DNA of 64,000 nucleotides from Roseobacter sp. CCS2 (GTDB taxonomy: Bacteria > Pseudomonadota > Alphaproteobacteria > Rhodobacterales > Rhodobacteraceae). Below are positions 17,741 to 27,052 of the stretch, in pieces. Each line of letters starts with the position of its first letter. Within the stretch, counting starts at the first letter, position 1. The stretch spans positions 124,001 through 188,000 of the forward strand of contig NZ_AAYB01000003.1 of NCBI RefSeq assembly GCF_000169435.1. The letters are read 5' to 3'. The notes beneath the pieces were generated by a model. The model saw only the letters and a program-made list of their open reading frames with translations, was not told the origin of the DNA and made no database searches. The translations under genes were made by a program, and so were the position numbers.

Positions 17741-18891
17741 TCCGTTGGCTTGTGGCTATGCTGTTTGCCGCAAATCTGGCCGCGGCGCAGGTGGCTGTTG
17801 ATCCAGAGCGGACCAGCATCAGCGATGGCTGGTGGACGCTGGAGGTCGCCGTGGGCCTTGATCAAATCACCCCGTATCGGGTGTTCACCCTGGATGAGCC
17901 GCGCCGCTTGATCATTGATGTCGAAGGGGCATCCTTTGGTGATCTTGACGCATCGACGCTGTTGTCGGGGGACCGCGCCGCAGCTGTGCGCTTTGGCCCG
18001 CTGCGCCCGGGCTGGTCGCGCATGGTTGTTGATCTGGCAGAGCCATTGATGATTGCGCAGGCGAGCATGACTGCCGTGGGCGATGGCGTTGATCTGACGA
18101 TTGTGTTGGAGCGCGCAACGCCTGAAAGTTTTGCTGCAAACGCAGGCGCGCCGCCTGATCCGGGATGGGATGTGATTACGGGGTTTGACCCAAAGGTCGC
18201 GCAAGAGCTTGCCCAGAGTGAAGACTTTGTCGTGGTGATTGACCCCGGCCATGGCGGGATTGATTCAGGTGCGGTGCGAGGTGGCATCAAGGAATCTGAT
18301 TTGATGCTGTTGATGGCCACGGAATTGGCGGTGATGCTGAAGGCACAAGATGGTGTGCAGGCGGTGCTGACCCGTGATCAGGATATATTTGTGCCGCTGT
18401 CAGCCCGCATGACGCTGGCGCGGGAAGTGAGTGCGGATTTGCTGATATCGCTTCATGCCGATGCGTTGGAAGAAGACGACGCGCGCGGGGCGGCGGTCTA
18501 TACGCTTTCCGTGGGTGGCGGTTCGGCGGCAGCACAGCGCAGTGTGGAACGCCATGAGCGTGGTGATTTGCTGGCAGGCGTTGATCTGGACGCCGCAGAT
18601 GACAGGATAGCAACCGCGCTGATGGATCTTGCCCGCGCCGAAACGGGGCCAGAGGCGCGCCGGATCGCTGATGCTTTGGTGGCGTCGATGCAGGGGCAGG
18701 GTGTTTTGCTGAATTCAAACCCGCGCCGCGAAGGACAGTTTACCGTGCTGACCGCAGCGGATTTTCCCAGCATCCTGATTGAGGCCGGGTTTTTATCAAA
18801 TGCCCAAGATCGCGCTGTCCTTGCCACCCCCGAAGGGCGCGCCAGAATTGCCCGCGCTATTCGCGATACGGTTGTTTTGCTTGCCCGCTAG
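17737..18891 (+). CDS. amiC: N-acetylmuramoyl-L-alanine amidase
   Basis: Periplasmic zinc amidase that cuts stem peptides from peptidoglycan during septation. The 384-residue protein has a signal peptide (MIRWLVAMLFAANLAAA), an AMIN domain (about 30-130, with RLIIDVEG) and an Amidase_3 domain. The zinc ligands appear in VVIDPGHGGIDSGA, LLISLHADA and the final glutamate block ILIEAGFLSN. The ATG at 17737 overlaps the preceding TGA. The following penicillin-binding protein gene makes this a cell-wall neighbourhood. The stop codon shares CTAG with the stop of the convergent methyltransferase gene. Confidence 0.92.
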   Translation: MIRWLVAMLFAANLAAAQVAVDPERTSISDGWWTLEVAVGLDQITPYRVFTLDEPRRLIIDVEGASFGDLDASTLLSGDRAAAVRFGPLRPGWSRMVVDLAEPLMIAQASMTAVGDGVDLTIVLERATPESFAANAGAPPDPGWDVITGFDPKVAQELAQSEDFVVVIDPGHGGIDSGAVRGGIKESDLMLLMATELAVMLKAQDGVQAVLTRDQDIFVPLSARMTLAREVSADLLISLHADALEEDDARGAAVYTLSVGGGSAAAQRSVERHERGDLLAGVDLDAADDRIATALMDLARAETGPEARRIADALVASMQGQGVLLNSNPRREGQFTVLTAADFPSILIEAGFLSNAQDRAVLATPEGRARIARAIRDTVVLLAR

Positions 18892-19499
18892 CTGTCCGTG
18901 AATTGCGCCAGCCAAACCGTGTGATGCCCGCAAGTGGGATCTTCGGGCGTATAGCGCAACACTTTGAAACCGTGATCGGCCAACAGGCTGCGGTATTCAT
19001 CAGGGGCAAGTGATGCATGGTAAATCGGTGCATCGGCGACGGTGCCAATCGCTTCGCCAGCGATATGCCCGGATGTGAACATCAGCGTGGCGCGCGGTGC
19101 GCAATGTGCGGCAAACCGTGCAAACATGCCCCGTTGATCATCCGCGCTGAGGTGAAAGAAACTGTCCCAAGCAAGAATGGCATCAAACGTCCGGTCAAGG
19201 TTCAAGGTGCGCATATCTGCCTTGATCACCTCTGCCTGCGGCAGGTTTTGGGCGTAAAGCTGTGTCATGGTATCGGTGGCATCAACGCCGGTCAGCGATG
19301 CACCCCTTTCGGCCATATATGTGGCGATGGGTTGTCCTGACCCGCAGCCCAGATCAAGCGCGCGCACGGTGCCGGACGCGCGCGGTGCGGCGGTCAGGAA
19401 ACGGTCAAGCCATTGCTTTTCCATCAGGCTGCGGTTGCGTTGTTTGGCCCAAGTCTGGCCGACGCGTTCATAAGTGGGGATGACATCTTGTGCTTGCAT
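18888..19499 (-). CDS. Class I SAM-dependent methyltransferase
   Basis: A 203-residue protein with the SAM-binding motif I ALDLGCGSGQPIATYM, an acidic loop LTGVDATDTM, and FDAILAWDSFFHL as motif II/III. This resembles small UbiE/Tam-type methyltransferases; the substrate is unknown. The start at 19499 (MQAQDVIPTYERVGQTWAKQR) matches the usual beginning of such proteins, although no strong ribosome site is visible; an upstream in-frame ATG exists at 19568. Its 3' end overlaps the end of amiC by three bases on the opposite strand. Confidence 0.82.
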   Translation of the reverse strand: MQAQDVIPTYERVGQTWAKQRNRSLMEKQWLDRFLTAAPRASGTVRALDLGCGSGQPIATYMAERGASLTGVDATDTMTQLYAQNLPQAEVIKADMRTLNLDRTFDAILAWDSFFHLSADDQRGMFARFAAHCAPRATLMFTSGHIAGEAIGTVADAPIYHASLAPDEYRSLLADHGFKVLRYTPEDPTCGHHTVWLAQFTDS

Positions 19500-19658
19500 G
19501 GTGCACGCAATGCCCGCAGATGAAAGCGATGGCAATGCCTGCTGAAAAAGTGACCGAACTGCAGGCATTTTCTGGCCGAACGCGGCATTTGGCCTTTTGA
19601 CCGCAGCGCCGTGTCCGCGTATACACAAGGTCAAACAACAGGACTGGGTCATTATCCC

Positions 19659-22172
19659 GTGGTACGCTTTTTTCTTTCGTTTCTTGGCGGTCTTTTTACG
19701 CTACTGACCCTTGGTGCCATCATGGGCGCGCTGGCTATTGGCGGTGTGCTGTATCTTTATGGCCGCGACCTGCCCAGTTACGAGACGCTTTCGCAGTATA
19801 CCCCCAAGACCATCAGCCGTATCTATTCCGGCGAAGGTCAGATCATTGATGAATTCGCCGTTGAACGGCGGTTGTTCACACCCGCCGAGGAAATTCCCGA
19901 TATCGTCAAGCAGGCGTTCATTTCTGCGGAAGACAAGAATTTCTACGAACACTCTGGCTATGACGCCATGGGTATGGTGTCGGCCTTTGTTGACGCGGTG
20001 GAATCGCGTGGCGAAAATGTGCGTGGTGCATCGACCATTACCCAGCAGGTGATGAAGAACTTTCTGCTGGATGGGTCCCGGTCGGTCGAGCGTAAGATCA
20101 AAGAGATTATTCTTGCCGTCCGCATCGAAGGGGCGATGCCCAAAGAGCGTATTCTTGAACTGTACCTGAACGAGATTTTTCTGGGTCAAAACAGTTTTGG
20201 CGTGACCGCTGCTGCACTGACCTATTTCAACAAACCACTGACGCAGCTGACACCGGGCGAGGCGGCATATCTGGCGTCACTGCCCAAATCGCCCAGCAAC
20301 CGCCACCCGGTCCGCGACCGTGATGCCGCAGTTTTCTGGCGCAACAACACCCTGCGCGAGATGTTCGAGAACGGCTATATTGATCAGGTCACCTACGACA
20401 CTGAACGTAGTGCGCCGCTGTTGTCCGTGCAGGGCGGTGACTATGAAGATTTCCGCGACAGCCTGCCCGAACGTGACTACTTTACCGATGAAATTCGCCG
20501 TCAGTTAAGCCAGAACTTTGGCGAGGAAGAATTCTTTTCCGGTGGTCTGTCGATCCGCGCGACCGTTGACCCCGAATTGCAGGTCACAGCACGCCATTCG
20601 CTGCAACGCGCGTTGGAAGGTTATGACCGCGAGCAAGGCGTTTGGCGCGGGACGGGCGAGGTGATCGCCGAGGATGCATTGGGTGACGAGCAATGGCGCG
20701 TGGCCCTTGCCGGTACAAACGTGCCCCGCGACATTGATCTGGATGGCACATGGTATCCGGCTGTGATCCGTGATGTGGCCGAAAACACGCTGACCATTGG
20801 CATCGAAGGCGTTGAAGAAACCGAAGATGCGCCCTTTGTCGTGCCCCGCGTCGATATCCGCTGGCTGGTCGGTGACTTTTTCGACAACTTCACGCCCGGC
20901 GATGTTGTGCATGTGCGTCGCGTGCTGGACGGCGACGATAATTTTGAGCGTTGGTCATTGCGCCAGGTGCCCGAAGTGCAGGGTGGCTTTATGGCGATGG
21001 ACGTCAATACCGGCCGTGTGATCGCGATGCAGGGTGGCTTTAGTTATCAGCATTCGGTGTTTAACCGTGCAACGCAGGCGCAACGACAACCCGGATCATC
21101 CTTCAAACCCTTTGTTTACGCAGCCGCATTGGACAGTGGATATTCGCCCGCGACGATCATTGTGGATGCCCCAATTACGATCAACACACCACAAGGCACA
21201 TGGCGTCCGCGCAATGCGTCCAACCAGTTCTATGGCCCCACACCGATGCGCACGGGCATTGAACGGTCGCGGAACCTGATGACCATTCGTCTGGCGCAGG
21301 AAATCAGCATTGATACCGTGGGTCGCTATGCCGAACGCTTTGGTGTTTATGAAGATATGAACCGTGTGCTTGCGGCCTCGCTTGGGTCAGATGAGACCAC
21401 GTTGTTCAAGATGGTCGCAGCTTACGCGATGTTCGCAAACGGGGGCGAGCGGGTAGAGCCGACTTTGGTTGACCGTGTGCAGGACCGCTATGGATATACC
21501 GTCTATCGCCATGATCAACGCACCTGTCTGGACTGCGATCAAACCAATCTGCCGGAAGGTGATGCGCCACGTATCATGACCAACCGTGACCGGGTGATGA
21601 ATGAAATTACGGCCTATCAACTGACGTCGATGATGCGCGGTGTTGTGGACCGGGGTACGGCCAGCAGCACGGTAAACCTGCCGGTGCCGATCGCAGGCAA
21701 GACAGGTACCACCAATGATGCCAAAGACGTTTGGTTCGTTGGCTTTTCGTCCAACATCGTGGCCGGTTGTTACATTGGCTATGACACGCCCCGCAGCTTG
21801 GGCCGTGGGGCATCGGGTGGCGGGTTCTGTGGGCCGGTGTTCAATCGGTTCATGAGCGAGGCGATTGAGAAATATGGTTCTGGTTCATTCCGCACACCAG
21901 CTGACTGTCAGTTCATCAATATCGACAGGTTCAGTGGCGCGCGCCTGCCCGCGGGTGCGTCTGGCGACAATGTTGTGCGCGAATGTTTCCGCCCCGGCGA
22001 AGAACCTATTTTCGGCATCATGTTTGATGGTGGCTTTGCCATGGCAGCCGACCTGCCGCTGTTTCAGGAAGCGCAAAGCGCGCAGCGTGAGGTGACAACA
22101 TCCACCGGTGAAACCGCGACTGTGGGCGAAAAGGCGACTTTTGGCACCTTGTCGTCGGGCGGTCTTTACTGA
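19659..22172 (+). CDS. mrcA: Penicillin-binding protein 1A (bifunctional transglycosylase/transpeptidase)
   Basis: Class A penicillin-binding protein that polymerises and cross-links peptidoglycan. About 837 residues: an N-terminal membrane anchor (LGGLFTLLTLGAIMGALAIGG), a glycosyltransferase domain with the catalytic glutamate in EDKNFYEHSGYD and RGASTITQQVMKNFLL, and an inserted OB-like region. The transpeptidase domain has SSFK (catalytic Ser), SRN and KTGTT motifs. The GTG at 19659 gives the family-typical start MVRFFLSFLGG; a GTG at 19611 is the in-frame alternative. Neither has a strong ribosome site. Confidence 0.95.
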   Translation: MVRFFLSFLGGLFTLLTLGAIMGALAIGGVLYLYGRDLPSYETLSQYTPKTISRIYSGEGQIIDEFAVERRLFTPAEEIPDIVKQAFISAEDKNFYEHSGYDAMGMVSAFVDAVESRGENVRGASTITQQVMKNFLLDGSRSVERKIKEIILAVRIEGAMPKERILELYLNEIFLGQNSFGVTAAALTYFNKPLTQLTPGEAAYLASLPKSPSNRHPVRDRDAAVFWRNNTLREMFENGYIDQVTYDTERSAPLLSVQGGDYEDFRDSLPERDYFTDEIRRQLSQNFGEEEFFSGGLSIRATVDPELQVTARHSLQRALEGYDREQGVWRGTGEVIAEDALGDEQWRVALAGTNVPRDIDLDGTWYPAVIRDVAENTLTIGIEGVEETEDAPFVVPRVDIRWLVGDFFDNFTPGDVVHVRRVLDGDDNFERWSLRQVPEVQGGFMAMDVNTGRVIAMQGGFSYQHSVFNRATQAQRQPGSSFKPFVYAAALDSGYSPATIIVDAPITINTPQGTWRPRNASNQFYGPTPMRTGIERSRNLMTIRLAQEISIDTVGRYAERFGVYEDMNRVLAASLGSDETTLFKMVAAYAMFANGGERVEPTLVDRVQDRYGYTVYRHDQRTCLDCDQTNLPEGDAPRIMTNRDRVMNEITAYQLTSMMRGVVDRGTASSTVNLPVPIAGKTGTTNDAKDVWFVGFSSNIVAGCYIGYDTPRSLGRGASGGGFCGPVFNRFMSEAIEKYGSGSFRTPADCQFINIDRFSGARLPAGASGDNVVRECFRPGEEPIFGIMFDGGFAMAADLPLFQEAQSAQREVTTSTGETATVGEKATFGTLSSGGLY

Positions 22173-22186
22173 CCCATGTGCTTGTG

Positions 22187-22204
22187 GCGCGCCTGCGGGC
22201 GCGC
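22187..22204 (+). other. GC-rich hairpin between mrcA and prfB
   Basis: GCGCGCC and GGCGCGC flank a short loop, 15 bases after the mrcA stop codon. No T-run follows, so it may weakly stop or protect the mrcA transcript rather than act as a full terminator. Confidence 0.4.
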
Positions 22205-22248
22205 TAAGACCACCCCACTGAAAATCATCGACTAAAGACAGGTGCCCC

Positions 22249-23373
22249 ATGCGCGCGGAAATGCAAAATTATGTGGAGGCGATTGAAAAATCGCTGGCCT
22301 TGCTTGCGCAGCGGATGGACCGCGAAACAGCCCCGCATCGGTTGGAGGAATTCAACGCCCGCGTTGAGGACCCGACGCTGTGGGATGACCCGGAAGCGGC
22401 GCAAAAGCTGATGCGCGAGCGGCAGTTGCTGGTTGATGCGATGGGTAACTATGACAGCATCAACCAAGAGCTGTCCGACAACATCGAGCTGATCGAACTG
22501 GGCGAGATGGAAGAGGATGCGGAGGTCGTGGCCGAGGCCGAGGCCGCGCTGGTCAAGCTGGCTGACAAGGCCGCCAAGAAAGAGCTTGAGGCCCTGCTGG
22601 ATGGCGAGGCAGACGGCAACGACACTTTCCTTGAGATCAACGCGGGTGCGGGCGGGACAGAGTCTTGTGACTGGGCCAATATGCTGGCGCGCATGTATGT
22701 GCGTTGGGCCGAGAAAAAGGGCTATAAGGTTGAATTGCAGGCTGAACAATCGGGTGATGAAGCTGGGATCAAATCAGCCTCTTACAAGATCAGCGGTCAT
22801 AATGCCTATGGCTGGTTGAAGTCTGAAAGCGGTGTGCATCGGCTGGTCCGCATCTCGCCCTTTGATAGTGCCGCCAAGCGCCATACCTCTTTCACCTCGG
22901 TAAAGGTCTATCCGGTTGTGGACGACAATATCGAGATTGAGGTAAACCCGGCGGACATTCGTTTGGACACCTATCGGTCCTCTGGCGCTGGTGGTCAGCA
23001 TGTGAACACGACGGATTCGGCGGTGCGGATCACGCACCATCCTACGGGGATCGTGGTGACAAGTTCTGAAAAATCACAGCACCAGAACCGTGATATCGCG
23101 ATCAAAGCGCTGAAGTCGCGGTTGTATCAAATGGAGCTGGATAAGCGTTCAACCTTGGTTAACGAAGCGCATGAAAATGCAGGCGATGCGGGCTGGGGCA
23201 ATCAAATCCGGTCTTATGTCTTGCAGCCCTATCAGATGGTCAAGGACCTGCGGACCAATTTCGAAACATCAGATACCAAAGGCGTGCTGGATGGCGATCT
23301 GGATGGTTTGATGGCGGCGACTTTGGCCATGGATGTGTCGGGCAAAAGCCGGGCAGAGGCAAACGCCGAGTAA
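22249..23373 (+). CDS. prfB: Peptide chain release factor 2
   Basis: Class I release factor recognising UAA and UGA. The 374-residue protein contains the stop-codon-reading tripeptide SPF in [17 protein letters not shown] and the peptidyl-hydrolysis motif GGQ in [17 protein letters not shown]. The reading frame is continuous from the ATG, so the programmed +1 frameshift used by E. coli prfB near codon 25 is absent here. It lies 76 bases after mrcA and 16 bases before a DUF2189 gene. Confidence 0.97.
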   Translation: MRAEMQNYVEAIEKSLALLAQRMDRETAPHRLEEFNARVEDPTLWDDPEAAQKLMRERQLLVDAMGNYDSINQELSDNIELIELGEMEEDAEVVAEAEAALVKLADKAAKKELEALLDGEADGNDTFLEINAGAGGTESCDWANMLARMYVRWAEKKGYKVELQAEQSGDEAGIKSASYKISGHNAYGWLKSESGVHRLVRISPFDSAAKRHTSFTSVKVYPVVDDNIEIEVNPADIRLDTYRSSGAGGQHVNTTDSAVRITHHPTGIVVTSSEKSQHQNRDIAIKALKSRLYQMELDKRSTLVNEAHENAGDAGWGNQIRSYVLQPYQMVKDLRTNFETSDTKGVLDGDLDGLMAATLAMDVSGKSRAEANAE

Positions 23374-23389
23374 TCAAGGGCCCTTGCCA

Positions 23390-24220
23390 ATGGCGCGGAC
23401 TTGGGGCGATGATAGTCCCATGGTCGATGACGTGGGGAGGCGTGATGTGACATCTACAGATACGCTGAGTGGTGGTTCAGAAAAGCTGGTCGTGCAGTCT
23501 TTGAGCATGGCCGACATCACGGGCAGCCTGCGTGCGGGTGTGCGCGATTTCCGCCGCGCGCCGCAGTTTGGCCTATTCTTTAGTGCCGTCTATGTCTTTG
23601 GTGGCTTTCTGATGCTTTGGGTCGGCGCCGGGCATGTGACATGGACGTTGGCCACGTCATTGGGTTTTCCGTTGATCGCACCATTTGCGGCCGCTGGTCT
23701 TTACGAGGTCAGTCGCCGGCTTGAAACCGATGAACCGCTGAAATGGAGCGGGGTGCTGGGTATTGTCTGGAACGAACGGACACGACAGTTGCCGTGGCTG
23801 GGTGCGATCATTGTGATCTATTTTCTGTTCTGGACGTTTTTGGCCCATATGATCTTTGCCCTGTTCATGGGGCTTTCAACGATGACGAATGTGACTGAAA
23901 GTTATGAGGTGTTTCTGACACCCAATGGGATTGCGATGATCGTGGTGGAATTGGGGGTAGGCGCGGTTCTGGCTTTTGTGCTGTTCTCGATGACCGTTGT
24001 CAGTCTGCCATTGGTCCTGCATCGCGAAGTGGATTTTGTGACGGCGATGTTGACGAGCATGAAGGCGGTGCGCGCGAACCTATTTGTGATGCTGGTCTGG
24101 GCGAGCATTATCGCGGTGCTGTCATTGCTGGCTTTGCTGCCCTGGTTCTTGGGGCTGATGGTTGTCTTGCCTGTGTTGGGGCATGCGACGTGGCATTTGT
24201 ATCGCAGGGCCTTGGCCTAG
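23390..24220 (+). CDS. DUF2189 multi-pass membrane protein
   Basis: A 276-residue inner-membrane protein with about six hydrophobic helices, including FGLFFSAVYVFGGFLML, FPLIAPFAAAGLYEVS, LGAIIVIYFLFWTFLAHMIF and a C-terminal pair. The pattern DFRRAPQFGLFF and PLIAPFAAAGLYEVSRRLE is typical of DUF2189. The function is not known. The start follows AAGGG at nine bases, within a short palindrome (23375-23386). The gene is convergent with the bactofilin gene across a terminator. Confidence 0.82.
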   Translation: MARTWGDDSPMVDDVGRRDVTSTDTLSGGSEKLVVQSLSMADITGSLRAGVRDFRRAPQFGLFFSAVYVFGGFLMLWVGAGHVTWTLATSLGFPLIAPFAAAGLYEVSRRLETDEPLKWSGVLGIVWNERTRQLPWLGAIIVIYFLFWTFLAHMIFALFMGLSTMTNVTESYEVFLTPNGIAMIVVELGVGAVLAFVLFSMTVVSLPLVLHREVDFVTAMLTSMKAVRANLFVMLVWASIIAVLSLLALLPWFLGLMVVLPVLGHATWHLYRRALA

Positions 24221-24224
24221 AACG

Positions 24225-24254
24225 TAAAAAGGGCGCCCAACTCTGGACGCCCTT
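24225..24254 (-). terminator. Intrinsic terminator after the bactofilin gene
   Basis: On the minus strand AAGGGCG pairs with CGCCCTT and is followed by TTTTA. On the plus strand the hairpin also stands just after the DUF2189 stop codon and may act in both directions. Confidence 0.7.
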
Positions 24255-24272
24255 ATGATTATGTTTTGCGGT

Positions 24273-24770
24273 TTAGGACTTTGCGTCAGCTGCTGCAGCC
24301 GTTGGCATCTTCTTTGACCCTGTCGCCAGCGGATCATCCTGACGCTGCACGGACCCTTCGAAGTGTGCGCCGCTTTCAATCGCGATTGTCTTGTGGATGA
24401 TATCACCCTCAACGCGCGCGGTGGATGTCAGGCGGACCTTGAGGCCACGCACGCGGCCAACAACGCGGCCGTTGACGACTACGTCATCAGCGATCACTTC
24501 GCCTTTGACAGTAGCGCCTTCGCCGACCGTCAGCAGATGCGCGCGAATATCGCCCTCAACCTGACCTTCAACCTGAATGTCACCAGAGGTTTTGACGTTG
24601 CCTGTGATCAGCAGATCAGAAGACAACACAGATGGGGCAGGCTTGGCCTTTGGCGTTGCGGGTGCTTTGAAATCAGAACCTGCTGCGGGCTTGGCAGCGT
24701 CTGTGCCTTTTGGCTTGTCGGTGTCGGGCGTGTTTGGTCCGGGTTCGTTGATTTTGGATTTAGAAAACAT
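24273..24770 (-). CDS. Bactofilin (polymer-forming cytoskeletal protein)
   Basis: A 165-residue protein with a charged, proline- and lysine-rich N-terminal tail (about 1-45), a right-handed beta-helix core (about 48-140), and a short tail. The core shows the bactofilin repeat pattern SSDLLITGNVKTSGDIQVEG, EGDIRAHLLTVGEGA and GEVIADDVVVNGRVVG. Bactofilins self-assemble at the membrane and position peptidoglycan enzymes. Its start overlaps the 3' end of the M23 peptidase gene by 11 bases, so the two are co-expressed. Confidence 0.93.
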   Translation of the reverse strand: MFSKSKINEPGPNTPDTDKPKGTDAAKPAAGSDFKAPATPKAKPAPSVLSSDLLITGNVKTSGDIQVEGQVEGDIRAHLLTVGEGATVKGEVIADDVVVNGRVVGRVRGLKVRLTSTARVEGDIIHKTIAIESGAHFEGSVQRQDDPLATGSKKMPTAAAADAKS

Positions 24771-26067
24771 CTTGTCCAGCTCTTATATAAGTCATGGGGT
24801 TGACGGGGTTGCCGTTTACACGGACCTCGTAGTGAAGGTGGGGTCCGGTCGAACGACCAGAATTACCCATAGCACCAATGCGCTCTCCACGCGAGACCCT
24901 TTGGCCTACGCGTACATCCATCGTATTAAGATGCGCATAACGTGTTTCGATGCCAAAGTCGTGGCGAATTTTGATCAGACGGCCATAACCAGAGGCCCAG
25001 CCAGCATGGCTGATCACACCATCGGCGGTGGCATAGATTGGTGTGCCGATGGGTGCCGCAAAATCAGTACCGGCATGTAACCGCCCCCAGCGCGGTCCAA
25101 AGCCTGATGTATACCTGAAGTTCGCTTTCACAGGGATCGAGAACGGCGCTTTTTCAGCGGCGATTCTATACAGATTAATGCGGTCCATCGCGGTCAGGAT
25201 CGCATTTGCGCGCAGCGCGTCCGGGTCAGGATCACCGCCACGGGTCGAGAATTGGATCGGTGTCAGTGGCCCGCCTGTGCCGGAATAGCCGCGGCGCACT
25301 TGATCAATCAGGCTGTCGGGGTTCATGCCAGCGGCGCGAAACATATCGTCCAGCGGTTCAACAGAGACGAGCATCGCCTCTTCCAGCTGGCGGAAAATCT
25401 GGTCGTTGCGTTCTTGCAGAAGGCGCAATTCCAATTGCATCTCTTGTGCTTGGTCAATTGCAAATTCTGCGTCTGCTGCGATCTGGTCACGCTCTGATGC
25501 TGTATCGGCAAGGGCCGTGGCCAGCAAATCAACGGTGCCGGCCGCATCATCGCTGATAGATGCCGTGCCTTCTTCGTTGTTTTCAGTTGATAGGGCGGCG
25601 ACCTGTCGGCGCGCCTCTTCGCGGGCGCGCATGGTGTCGCGCAGCGTGGCTTGTACCACTTCAAGTCCGGTCTCAAGCTCGCGCCGCTTTTCTTCGGTCG
25701 CCAGCAGTTCTGACTGCATAACCGAAATTTGTTGCAGCGCAGAGTTAAACCGTTCTTGCGCCGCCAATGCTTCCATCGCGCGGGCGTCGCGTTCGGTGGA
25801 CAGCGCGTTCAGGCGTTGTTCATAAGTGAGTTGATCGCGTTGCGCTTGGGCGCGAAAGTTGCCGGCACCAATGCTGTCCATCAACAAGATGGCGGTCGCG
25901 ACAATAGTCCATGCGACAACGATGATGCTGCCTGTCCAGCCGACAAGCTGGGTTTCGGGTGTCAGCCGAATGAAACGTGTTTCGCTGTCTGATCTCAGGA
26001 ACAGCCGTCTTTCGGGCAGAAAGCGTTCCAGAATGCCATGAAGGCGTGTTTTCAGTCGTGATCTCAC
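24760..26067 (-). CDS. M23 family metallopeptidase with membrane anchor and coiled coil
   Basis: A 435-residue protein. A basic cytoplasmic N-terminus is followed by one membrane helix (about 42-63, GWTGSIIVVAWTIVATAILL), a long coiled coil (about 70-230, rich in Gln, Glu, Arg and Ala) and a C-terminal LytM domain. The zinc site is intact: HAGTDFAAP, with HxxxD, and HLH in TGPHLHYEV. Such proteins cut peptidoglycan cross-bridges. Overlap with the bactofilin gene matches the known functional pairing of bactofilins with M23 peptidases. The GTG at 26067 has AGGA upstream; an in-frame GTG at 26109 is less likely. Confidence 0.9.
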   Translation of the reverse strand: MRSRLKTRLHGILERFLPERRLFLRSDSETRFIRLTPETQLVGWTGSIIVVAWTIVATAILLMDSIGAGNFRAQAQRDQLTYEQRLNALSTERDARAMEALAAQERFNSALQQISVMQSELLATEEKRRELETGLEVVQATLRDTMRAREEARRQVAALSTENNEEGTASISDDAAGTVDLLATALADTASERDQIAADAEFAIDQAQEMQLELRLLQERNDQIFRQLEEAMLVSVEPLDDMFRAAGMNPDSLIDQVRRGYSGTGGPLTPIQFSTRGGDPDPDALRANAILTAMDRINLYRIAAEKAPFSIPVKANFRYTSGFGPRWGRLHAGTDFAAPIGTPIYATADGVISHAGWASGYGRLIKIRHDFGIETRYAHLNTMDVRVGQRVSRGERIGAMGNSGRSTGPHLHYEVRVNGNPVNPMTYIRAGQDVF

Positions 26068-26218
26068 GGTGCTGCTCGTCCTGTCCCGTTGCCTGTCGCC
26101 GGAGCCCACCCGGTTTCGTCGTCGTCCCGTTTAAGTGTCTCGGCGCTTGCCTGCAAGAAATTTGCACGACTTTTACGCAGATGGCCCGCGTTCATTGAGG
26201 GTGTGCGCGGGGAATTGC

Positions 26219-27052
26219 CTATTTCTTGATCGCCCCGGTGGAAGGCTGTGTCGTGCCCGCCAGTGGCCAATAGAAATCGGGCGGTATCCCGGCTTCGGCG
26301 CGTTTTTCTTCATTGAAGGGTGGTTTGAGGGGGCCGTGAAAGTACTTGCACACAAGATCGTGGAAGACGCCGGTCGGGTCCAGATCATGCCGCCCACACA
26401 GAAAATGAAACCACTTTGATCCGTATGCGACATGGTGCACTTCTTCGGCATAGATCACTTCAAGCGCGTCGACCGCTTGTGTCAGTTTGGCCTGTTTGAA
26501 GATTTTGATCATGCCGGGTGTGACATCCAGCCCGCGTGCTTCAAGAACCATAGGCACGACGGCCAACCGCCCCATCAGGTCATCAACCGTGTCTTCGGCC
26601 GCACGCCACATACCGGCATGGGCGGGCAGAGCCCCATAATAGCTGTCCATGGCTTCAAGGCAGTCACACATCAGATTGAAATGTTTGGATTCTTCGTCAG
26701 CCGCCTTTACCCAATCATCGTAATATCCAAGCGGCAGTTTGGTGTCCGAGAACCGCGCGATGATATCCCAATGCAGGTCAACAGCGTTGAGTTCGATATG
26801 TGCCACTGCGTGCAGCAGCGCAATTTGCCCCGCCGGAGTGCCGGGTTTGCGGTGCGGCACATCACGCGGGCTAAGCAGTGCGGGCTTGTCCGGGCGCGAC
26901 GGCCGCAAAGGTGGTGTGGCGTTCCCGATGTCGATCGTTTCGCCGGCTTGTCGCGCCGCTTGCCAATGTGCTGCGTATTGCCGCGACAGTGCTGTCTTTT
27001 CACGACCCTCAGCGGTGGTCAGCACCGCGACGGCCATTTCTGTCAGGGTCAC
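26219..27052 (-). CDS. Ferritin-like DUF455 protein
   Basis: A 277-residue protein of the DUF455 ferritin-like group. Metal ligands of a di-iron four-helix bundle are visible in HAVAHIELNAVDLHWD, ADEESKHFNLM and YAEEVHHVAYG. The reaction is unknown; the fold suggests an oxygenase or hydroxylase similar to MiaE-type enzymes. The start codon overlaps the stop of the peroxiredoxin gene upstream (ATGA), indicating one operon and a possible link to oxidative stress. Confidence 0.85.
   Translation of the reverse strand: MTLTEMAVAVLTTAEGREKTALSRQYAAHWQAARQAGETIDIGNATPPLRPSRPDKPALLSPRDVPHRKPGTPAGQIALLHAVAHIELNAVDLHWDIIARFSDTKLPLGYYDDWVKAADEESKHFNLMCDCLEAMDSYYGALPAHAGMWRAAEDTVDDLMGRLAVVPMVLEARGLDVTPGMIKIFKQAKLTQAVDALEVIYAEEVHHVAYGSKWFHFLCGRHDLDPTGVFHDLVCKYFHGPLKPPFNEEKRAEAGIPPDFYWPLAGTTQPSTGAIKK

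Noticed and set aside
22249..22350. Programmed +1 frameshift in prfB
   Set aside because: The frame is continuous through the region where E. coli has the in-frame TGA; no frameshift is needed.
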